18,701 bases of DNA, taken from contig NZ_CANCLE010000074.1 of the NCBI RefSeq assembly GCF_947378715.1, forward strand, positions 1 to 18,701, given 5' to 3'. The first letter of the stretch is position 1. Every line of letters starts with the position of its first letter. Under the pieces are notes generated by a model. The model was not told where the DNA came from. It saw only the letters and a program-made list of their open reading frames with translations, and searched no databases. Below, piece by piece: positions 1-5,605 of the stretch. The position numbers and the translations under genes were made by a program. This DNA comes from Phenylobacterium aquaticum (GTDB lineage: Bacteria; Pseudomonadota; Alphaproteobacteria; Caulobacterales; Caulobacteraceae).

Positions 1-1481
1 CGCCCCAGCTTGCGATGCGGCCGGGTCGAGGCGATGTAGCCGTCGCCCAGCGCGCGGAGCGCCGCCCCGTCGAGTTCGGCCAGGGCCTGCGGATAGGTTG
101 GTCCGAGACCTCGGGCGATGATGCCGATATCAGGCAGCTCCATGGTGCCTTCGACGGCCGAATGGCTGGCCAGGATCTGCTCGATCAGGGTCGAGCCGGA
201 GCGCGGCAGGCCGAGGATGAAGATCGGGGCGTCGGCGGTCGAGCCCTGCCCCTGGCGGTCGGCGAGGAACTCGGCGCTGAACAGGGCCTTGGAGCGGCGC
301 ATATGGGCGGTGGTCGCCTCGGCGTCGTAGGGCGTCGTCGCCCGGCGCAGGGCCGCGCCCTCCACATAGTGCTGGAACGAGGGCTCGAAGGCCTTGCGAT
401 CCTCCAGCGCCTTGCCCAGCGCATAGTGCAGGTGCAGGCGGTCATCGATGGCCAGGTCAGGCTTGGCCAGGGCGGCGCGCATGGTCGCCTCCTCGGCCTC
501 CGTGAACGAGGCGACCTTGAGATTGGCCAGGCTCCAATAGGCGTCGCCGAGGTCGGGGGCGAGCGCCAGGCAGCGCTTGTAGGCGGCCACCGCGTCGTCG
601 CGCCGACCGACGGCGCGCAGGGTGTGGCCGTAGTTCAGCCAGAGCCTCGGCTGCTTCGGATAGTCGGCCAGCAGTCCCTCGAAGATCGCGATCACCCGGT
701 CGTCGTCGCCGACCAGGGCCAGGCAGGCGGCCAGCAGGTTCAGATAGGCCGGGTCGCGCGGCGCGCCGGCGACCAGGGCCTCGATCTGGGCCAGGGCCTG
801 GGTGGCCTTCTGTTGCTTGAACAGGGCGTCGGCATAGCCGAACCGGGCGCCGTCGTGGTCGGGGTCGAGTTCCAGGCTGCGGGCGAACAGCACCTCGGCG
901 TCGCCGTGCCGCGACTGGCGGACATAGACCTCCGCCAGCATCCGGGTCGCGCTGGCGTCGGTGAGGTTGGCGAGCAGGTGCCCGCGCAGCATCTGTTCGG
1001 CGGCGGTCACCTCGCCGCGAAACAGAGCCTCGGCGGCGGGCTTGAGCGCGGGGTCCAGGACCGCAGCGCGGCGATGCTCGGCGAAGGCGGCCTCGGCGGC
1101 CGCGGCCTGGCCCTCGCGGAACAGCAGGTCGCCCAGGGCGCGCCAGGCGTCTGGGAGATCGCGGTTGAGGCTGACGGCCTGGCGCAGGGCCGCCAGGCCG
1201 GCGGCGGCGTCGCCCAGGTCCGCGAGGGCGACCCCAAGTTCGTATTGGGTGTTGGCCGCCTTCGGAAAGGCCCGGGCCAGGGGGACCAGGATCGCCAGGG
1301 CGGCGCGGGGATCTCCCAGTCGCCGTCGGGCGGAGGCCAGGATCAGGGCGGCGCGCGGGTCCCTGGGATCGGCCTTGAGCAAGGCCTCCGCCTCGCGTCC
1401 GGCCCGCGCCGGGTCCCTGGCGAGCAGGGCGGCCGCGCGCTCGATGGTCGAGGCCGGGGCGCCCTTGGTCATGGAGGCCAT
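1..1481 (-). CDS. TPR-repeat sulfotransferase, 3' end cut off by the window
   Basis: The frame is open for 493 codons from the start to the window edge, so the C-terminal part is missing. Residues about 10-380 are alanine/leucine-rich helical pairs typical of tetratricopeptide repeats, with units such as YELGVALADLGDAAAGL, WRALGDLLFREGQ and WLNYGHTLRAVGRRDDA. A sulfotransferase domain then begins with PIFILGLPRSGSTLIEQ at about 420-435. The LPRSGST loop (425-431) is the 5'-phosphosulfate-binding loop that holds PAPS in this family. No signal peptide is visible, so the protein is probably cytoplasmic. It should transfer sulfate from PAPS to an unknown acceptor, with the repeats recruiting that acceptor. 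The ATG at 1481 is preceded by an AGGA ribosome site about 6 bases upstream; a second in-frame ATG lies three codons later. It follows the TonB-dependent receptor on the same strand after 133 bases that contain a terminator-like hairpin. Confidence 0.88.
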   Translation of the reverse strand, partial: MASMTKGAPASTIERAAALLARDPARAGREAEALLKADPRDPRAALILASARRRLGDPRAALAILVPLARAFPKAANTQYELGVALADLGDAAAGLAALRQAVSLNRDLPDAWRALGDLLFREGQAAAAEAAFAEHRRAAVLDPALKPAAEALFRGEVTAAEQMLRGHLLANLTDASATRMLAEVYVRQSRHGDAEVLFARSLELDPDHDGARFGYADALFKQQKATQALAQIEALVAGAPRDPAYLNLLAACLALVGDDDRVIAIFEGLLADYPKQPRLWLNYGHTLRAVGRRDDAVAAYKRCLALAPDLGDAYWSLANLKVASFTEAEEATMRAALAKPDLAIDDRLHLHYALGKALEDRKAFEPSFQHYVEGAALRRATTPYDAEATTAHMRRSKALFSAEFLADRQGQGSTADAPIFILGLPRSGSTLIEQILASHSAVEGTMELPDIGIIARGLGPTYPQALAELDGAALRALGDGYIASTRPHRKLG

Positions 1482-1554
1482 GTCGTCATCCTGGTGGGCC
1501 AGATGCTGAGCCCGCTTCTTACCCGTCGGCGGTCCAGCCTGCATAGGGCCGCAA

Positions 1555-1591
1555 ATGGAAAGGGCGGATCGGAGTTTCCCCCGACCCGCCC
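1555..1591 (-). terminator. Intrinsic-terminator-like hairpin after the TonB-dependent receptor gene
   Basis: Arms 1562-1572 and 1581-1591 form an 11-bp stem with an 8-base loop. On the minus-strand RNA the one imperfect position is a G-U pair; on the plus strand it would be an A-C mismatch. The minus-strand transcript continues with UUUCC after the stem. It lies 23 bases past the receptor stop codon. Orientation and position both fit termination of the receptor mRNA, perhaps partial, because the sulfotransferase lies downstream on the same strand. Confidence 0.7.
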
Positions 1592-1614
1592 CAGCCTTAG
1601 CTCTCCGTGCAGCC

Positions 1615-4149
1615 TTAGAAAGTCAGGGTCACGCGGGCGTAGTAGTAGCCGCCATTGATCCCGTACGGCGACGAGGTCATCGGCGCGTCATAGACGTTGC
1701 TGCCGTTGGCCGGGCGGCCAATCGACGACAGGTAGGGGACGTTCGGCGGCCTCTTGTCGAACAGGTTGTTGGCGCCGCCTTCGACCTTGAGGGCCGGGGT
1801 GATCTTGTAGGCGACGGTCAGGTCGGTGATCGCGGCCGACGGGATCTCCAGGTTGGTGAAGATGTTGGCCGTGCTCACCAGGGTCGAGGACTTGCCATAG
1901 ATCGCCTCGCGGAGATTCACGCTCCAATCGCCCAGGGTCCAGTAGCCACCCGCGACCAGCTTGTACTTCGGCGTCGCCGTGGTCAGGCCGGTGAGGGCGC
2001 TGGAGGACAGCAGCGAGTTCTGGGTGATGATCGCCGGCTTGGCCGAGAAGTCCTGGGCCGGCAGCGGGTTCTGCTTGGTGACCTTGGTTTCGTTGTAGTT
2101 GAAGCCGCCGGTCCAATCGACGTGGCCATATTCGCCGAAGTCGGTGGAATAGGTGACCGTCAGTTCGGCGCCCTTGGTGCGGGTGTCGACGGCGTTGGTG
2201 AACACATTGATGCCGGCGTAGGAGATGCCGCCGTCCAGGGTGTTCCCGTGCGCCGAGATGGAGTCGAGGACCGCCTGCGAGATGACGTTGTTCACGCCGC
2301 CGGAGACGATCGAGCCATAGAGGAAGCCGGTGGTCTGGATGCGGTCTTCGATGTCGATCTGATAGGCGTCGAAGGTGATCTGCATCCGCTCGATCGGGTG
2401 AGCGACGAAGCCGATGCTGTAGTTCTTCGACTTCTCGGGCTTCAGCGGCTTGAAGCCGGCGATCAGGGCCGACGGCGAGTTAGCCGGCAGCTGCACGGCC
2501 GCCGAGGACGGCGAGACGTTGGTGCCGGAATAGTACTCTTCCGCCAGGGTCGGCGCGCGGAAGCCCGTGGCGATCGTGCCGCGGATGGCGATCATCGGGT
2601 TGAAGTCGTAACGCGTGGTCAGCTTGCCGACCGTCGACTCGCCAAAGTCGCTGTACTTCGAGTAGCGGCCGGCCAGCTGAACGTCCAAGTCCTTGATGGG
2701 ATGGGCGTCGAACTCGACATAACCCGAATAGTCGTGGCGGCTGTGCTCACCGGCGTTGGAGGGGTCATAGCCGGTGAAGGACTGGGCCCCGGCGCCGTAG
2801 TAGGACGAGGGCTCCCCCGCTTCGATGCTGTAGGTGTTCTTGCGATATTCGGCGCCGAACCCGAAGGTCAACGGCGTCGCCATCCCGAGCTCGAAGGTCT
2901 GGGTGAAGTCCGCATTGGTGGTCCATTCGGTCGACTTGAACTGACCGTCATAGAAGTCGCGCTGCGGAATGATCGGGGTGGCCGAGACGGCCGCCAGGAC
3001 CGGGAACAGCTGAGCATTGGCCGAGTTGTTCGTGTAGATCTTGTCGGCGTCCTGACCGTAGGTGCTCGACAGGTCCCAGGTGAAGGTGTCCATCGAGCCC
3101 TTGATCCCGCCGGTGAAGGCGAAATCGTCTTCGGCCAGGGTCTCGGTCGGGTTGAAGCCGGTCGGCAGCGGGTAATAGGTGACGCCGGTCGAGGTCACGC
3201 CCTTGATCTTGGTGGGGACGCGGTAGTTCTCGTAGGAGTCGGCGTTGCGGTGGCTGTAGCTGCCCGAGCTGTAGAGCTCGACGCCGCCGCCCAGATCGTA
3301 GCCGGCGTTGAAGTAGCCGTTATAGATATTGTACTGCGGGTCGCCGTTGATGTTGTTGACGTTCGGCGAGCCCGGTTGATTGAGCACGCCCTTGTCCACG
3401 GTGCTGACCGTGGACTTCAGGGTGCCGTCGCGGTTGAACAGGCGACGGTCCGCGCCGCCCTGGCGGCTGAACTCGTGGTAGCGCTCTTCCAGGGTGAAGT
3501 TGAGGAAGCCGTTCTCGCCCAGCTTCATGCCGTTGTTGAACGACCAGGCGCCCGACTTGCCGCCATTCTTGTAGTACTGGCCGCCGGTCACGGTGGCCAC
3601 GCCGCCGCTGGAGGCGCTCTTCAGGATCAGGTTCACCACGCCGGCGACGGCGTCGGAGCCGTACTGGGCGGCCGCGCCGTCCTGCAGGACTTCGACGTGG
3701 TCGATGGCGCCGACCGGGATCAGGCCCAGGTCAGCCGTGGCCGCGCCCGAATAGGGGCTGCCGCCAAGCACGGCGAGGTTGCCGGTGGCGTGACGGCGCT
3801 TGCCGTTGACCAGAACCAGGGTGTGGTTGGGGCTCAGGCCGCGCAGGGCGGCGGAAAGCGTCAGGTTGGCGGCGTCGCCACCGAAGGCCTGGGCGTTGAA
3901 CGACGGCAGGTTCTGCGCCATCGCCTGGATCAGGTCGGGCTGGGCGACCTGCTTCATCGCCACCGCGCCAAGCACCTGGATCGGCGCGGCGGAGTCGGCG
4001 GCCTTCATGCCGGTGACGCGGCTACCGGTGACGATGACTTCTTCGACATCGGTCGGTCCGGCGGCGGCTGAAGCGCTGGTCGCCACGGCGGCCGCGAGGC
4101 TGGCCAGGGAGACACCCGCGAACCATCCAATACGTTGTTTTTTTGTCAT
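1615..4149 (-). CDS. TonB-dependent outer-membrane receptor
   Basis: The product is 844 residues, normal for the family. Residues 1 to about 29 form a Sec signal peptide: MTKKQR, a hydrophobic core, then an ASA/AAA cleavage region. EEVIVTGSR at about 36-44 is a TonB-box-like segment. The plug domain follows, with IQVLGAVAMKQV, LRGLSPNHTLVLVNGKRR and the typical VEVLQDGAAAQYGSDAVAGVVNLILK. The remainder is a beta-barrel rich in aromatic/glycine strands, ending in YYARVTLTF with the C-terminal phenylalanine expected for insertion by the Bam machinery. There is no N-terminal STN domain, so no sign of direct anti-sigma signalling. The substrate cannot be read from the sequence; siderophores, saccharides, peptides and cobalamin are all used in this family. 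A GAGGGG ribosome site precedes the ATG, which is followed by a run of lysine codons. Confidence 0.96.
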   Translation of the reverse strand: MTKKQRIGWFAGVSLASLAAAVATSASAAAGPTDVEEVIVTGSRVTGMKAADSAAPIQVLGAVAMKQVAQPDLIQAMAQNLPSFNAQAFGGDAANLTLSAALRGLSPNHTLVLVNGKRRHATGNLAVLGGSPYSGAATADLGLIPVGAIDHVEVLQDGAAAQYGSDAVAGVVNLILKSASSGGVATVTGGQYYKNGGKSGAWSFNNGMKLGENGFLNFTLEERYHEFSRQGGADRRLFNRDGTLKSTVSTVDKGVLNQPGSPNVNNINGDPQYNIYNGYFNAGYDLGGGVELYSSGSYSHRNADSYENYRVPTKIKGVTSTGVTYYPLPTGFNPTETLAEDDFAFTGGIKGSMDTFTWDLSSTYGQDADKIYTNNSANAQLFPVLAAVSATPIIPQRDFYDGQFKSTEWTTNADFTQTFELGMATPLTFGFGAEYRKNTYSIEAGEPSSYYGAGAQSFTGYDPSNAGEHSRHDYSGYVEFDAHPIKDLDVQLAGRYSKYSDFGESTVGKLTTRYDFNPMIAIRGTIATGFRAPTLAEEYYSGTNVSPSSAAVQLPANSPSALIAGFKPLKPEKSKNYSIGFVAHPIERMQITFDAYQIDIEDRIQTTGFLYGSIVSGGVNNVISQAVLDSISAHGNTLDGGISYAGINVFTNAVDTRTKGAELTVTYSTDFGEYGHVDWTGGFNYNETKVTKQNPLPAQDFSAKPAIITQNSLLSSSALTGLTTATPKYKLVAGGYWTLGDWSVNLREAIYGKSSTLVSTANIFTNLEIPSAAITDLTVAYKITPALKVEGGANNLFDKRPPNVPYLSSIGRPANGSNVYDAPMTSSPYGINGGYYYARVTLTF

Positions 4150-4297
4150 GTTTTATTGCCCCTCATCATTGGCGGCCCAAAAGGGAGCCGCGCTTCCTCA
4201 GTTTCTGATGGTGTCAGGAACCGAAATTGAACCGGCGATCGCCGCCTCGTCGGAGTGGTATCCGCCGTTCATCGCGAGATCTTCAGGTGAAACCCGA

Positions 4298-4323
4298 GTA
4301 TTATCGTTGCAGATATCGAACAA
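4298..4323 (-). promoter_or_regulatory. Candidate promoter for the TonB-dependent receptor
   Basis: On the minus strand TTGTTCG (4317-4323) is followed after 11 bases by GATAATAC (4298-4305). This resembles the Caulobacter housekeeping pattern TTGACGS-N10-14-GCTANAWC, imperfectly. Transcription would start near 4290, giving a leader of about 140 bases before the receptor ATG. Judged by eye only. Confidence 0.35.
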
Positions 4324-4492
4324 AGCCCAATTCGAAGCACTCTTGTGCAAGCGACGTGGTGGCGTTGTACAATTCAAAACTCTCATAAAGACGCATTCTC
4401 ACAACGATAGTGTGAGCCCGCCCTGTGTGTTTCCTCGGTCGTTTATATTTGTGACGCGAACAGGTGTTATGAGCCCTACGCGATTTTTGAAT

Positions 4493-4519
4493 CGACGTTT
4501 GGCTACTAATAAAACGTCG
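4493..4519. repeat. Perfect 8-bp inverted repeat CGACGTTT-N11-AAACGTCG
   Basis: CGACGTTT at 4493-4500 is matched by AAACGTCG at 4512-4519 around an 11-base centre. Neither strand has a T-run after the stem, so it does not look like a terminator. Arm length and spacing suit a dimeric repressor operator. The protein that would bind is unknown. Confidence 0.5.
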
Positions 4520-4690
4520 TCATGGATCCCTGGGGGTGTCAATCAGAGGCGGCAGGAGGTTCCAAGCGCGGCTATTTCGTGGCTGAAATAAGCGCCTAAT
4601 GCTCAAGAATTGGGCGACCTAGACACGAGTGTCGCTATGAGTTCATCAAAATTTAGATTCTCGGAAGACGATAGCTCTTGGTGCGACTCG

Positions 4691-4736
4691 AATATTTGAG
4701 GAATATTTGGGCACTCATCGCTCAAATATTGCCCAA
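4691..4736. repeat. Overlapping inverted repeats with three phased AATATT boxes
   Basis: AATATTTGAG (4691-4700) is perfectly complementary to CTCAAATATT (4721-4730). A second dyad, TTGGGCA (4707-4713) with TGCCCAA (4730-4736), is interleaved with it. AATATT begins at 4691, 4702 and 4725, that is 11 and 23 bases apart, close to one and two turns of DNA. This suggests cooperative protein binding on one face of the helix. It lies about 280 bases upstream of ridA. Confidence 0.5.
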
Positions 4737-4739
4737 TCT

Positions 4740-5000
4740 GATGTCGCCCTGGCCTGTTCGCCCAGGCGAGGCTGCCTAGGGCGTCGGCGCCCGCCGTCGG
4801 GGCGGTCTAATTCGCAGGCGCCGAACCGGGCGCGGCGATGCTTTCGCGGCGACGGCGTCCTGGGCGCTTGGCGCGAAGGCCAGGACCGCCTCCTTGGGCG
4901 GCGCCGGAGATGTCTCAGGCGGATGACAGCTTCGTCCTCTTCAGCGTCTATGGACTGATCGAAGCGAACCGACCGTCGCCCCCCGGCGCGCGGTCCACAG
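4740..5000. other. GC-rich structured stretch upstream of ridA, no gene recognised
   Basis: No credible gene is seen. The stretch can form several hairpins, the clearest being GTCCTGG (4857-4863) with CCAGGAC (4880-4886), enclosing a small GCGC/GCGC stem, and CCGCC (4886-4890) with GGCGG (4897-4901). Since these lie 110-160 bases before ridA, they could belong to its 5' leader. A 39-codon frame at 4910-5026 overlaps the start of ridA but has no well-spaced ribosome site and I do not call it. Confidence 0.35.
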
Positions 5001-5013
5001 ATGGGAGAACCCG

Positions 5014-5502
5014 ATGCGCAAACTGATGCTGGCCGCCCTCTTGCCCCTGCTGGGCGCCGCCGCGCCCGCCGCCGCCCAGGTGGCGCACATCGGCGCGCCG
5101 ACCGCGGCCATCGCCTCGGCCACGGTGGTGCCGCCGGGCTATACGACCGTCTATGTCTCCGGCCAGACCCCGCCGGCCCTGAACGCCGGAGCGCCGGCTG
5201 GCACGCCGCCGGAGTTTGGCGACACCAAGACCCAGACGCTCGGCATCATGAAGAAGATCCAGGACGTCCTGACGGCCCAGGGCCTGACCATGGGCGACGT
5301 GGTGATGATGCGTGTCTATCTGGCCGGCGACCCGGCCAAGGGCGGCAAGATGGATTTCGCAGGCATGATGGAGGGCTATACCCAGTTCTTCGGCACCGCG
5401 ACCCAGCCCAACAAGCCGGCCCGGGTCACCGTCCAGGTCGCCGCTCTGGTGGCGCCGGGCATGCTGGCCGAGATCGAGGTCCAGGCCGTCAAGAAGCCTT
5501 GA
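5014..5502 (+). CDS. RidA-family protein with signal peptide (exported)
   Basis: The product is 162 residues. Residues 1-21 (MRKLMLAALLPLLG then alanines) form a clear Sec signal peptide with an AAA-Q cleavage point, so the mature protein of about 140 residues should be periplasmic. The rest matches the RidA/YjgF/UK114 fold: YVSGQTP at 47-53, the helix TQTLGIMKKIQDVLTAQGLTMGDVV, and the C-terminal PARVTVQVAALVAPGMLAEIEVQAV. R137 corresponds to the arginine (Arg105 in E. coli RidA) that binds the carboxylate of the imine/enamine substrate. Cytosolic RidA hydrolyses reactive 2-aminoacrylate to a keto acid and ammonia. The substrate of an exported version is unknown. The ATG is preceded by GGGAG with 6-base spacing. 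The gene diverges from the receptor and converges on the histidine kinase. Confidence 0.92.
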   Translation: MRKLMLAALLPLLGAAAPAAAQVAHIGAPTAAIASATVVPPGYTTVYVSGQTPPALNAGAPAGTPPEFGDTKTQTLGIMKKIQDVLTAQGLTMGDVVMMRVYLAGDPAKGGKMDFAGMMEGYTQFFGTATQPNKPARVTVQVAALVAPGMLAEIEVQAVKKP

Positions 5503-5509
5503 GGCCGCG

Positions 5510-5544
5510 GCGCCCTCTCCGCTGTGGGCCGGCGGCGAGGGCGC
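5510..5544. terminator. Hairpin between convergent ridA and the histidine kinase gene
   Basis: GCGCCCTC (5510-5517) pairs perfectly with GAGGGCGC (5537-5544). Inside the loop CCGC (5519-5522) can pair with GCGG (5532-5535), which lengthens the stem. It lies 8 bases after the ridA stop and 62 bases beyond the kinase stop, so it could serve both transcripts. There is no T-run on either side, so it may act with Rho or as a 3'-end stabiliser. Confidence 0.6.
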
Positions 5545-5605
5545 ACGCCCCCGACCAGATGCTCAGGCCCGGAGGGGCAGACGCCTGAGCGTCAGGCCCC
5601 GACGG

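Larger units (their letters stand above)
4290..4736. other. AT-rich, dyad-rich intergenic island between the receptor gene and ridA
   Basis: This stretch is visibly far richer in A and T than the rest of the window, and no reading frame in it shows the GC3 bias of the neighbouring genes. It holds at least four short dyads, at 4398-4416, 4493-4519, 4622-4633 and 4691-4736. The hexamer GCCCAA or its complement TTGGGC occurs at 4325, 4610, 4707 and 4731, with further copies just outside at 4175 and 4894. It separates two divergent genes, so a regulatory role is the simplest reading. A decayed insertion is an alternative. Confidence 0.6.

Noticed and set aside
1555..4071. Long plus-strand open frame opposite the TonB-dependent receptor
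   Set aside because: A shadow of GC-rich coding DNA. The minus-strand frame has a signal peptide, plug and barrel motifs; this one has no recognisable domain.
4398..4416. CTCACA-N7-TGTGAG dyad as a CRP/FNR-type site
   Set aside because: The half-sites are in the opposite order to a CRP site (TGTGA-N6-TCACA), so it is not that operator.
4895..4935. Glycine-riboswitch-like CCGGAGATG-TCTCAGGC-GGATGACAG upstream of ridA
   Set aside because: It resembles the 3' core of the glycine aptamer, but the pairing GGAGAG strand and a properly placed GCCGAAGG core are missing upstream. An Infernal search with RF00504 would settle it.
4910..5026. 39-codon frame (MSQADDSFVLFSVYG...) before ridA
   Set aside because: GGAG lies directly against the ATG, too close to act as a ribosome site. 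The frame overlaps the ridA start and its codon bias fades in the second half.
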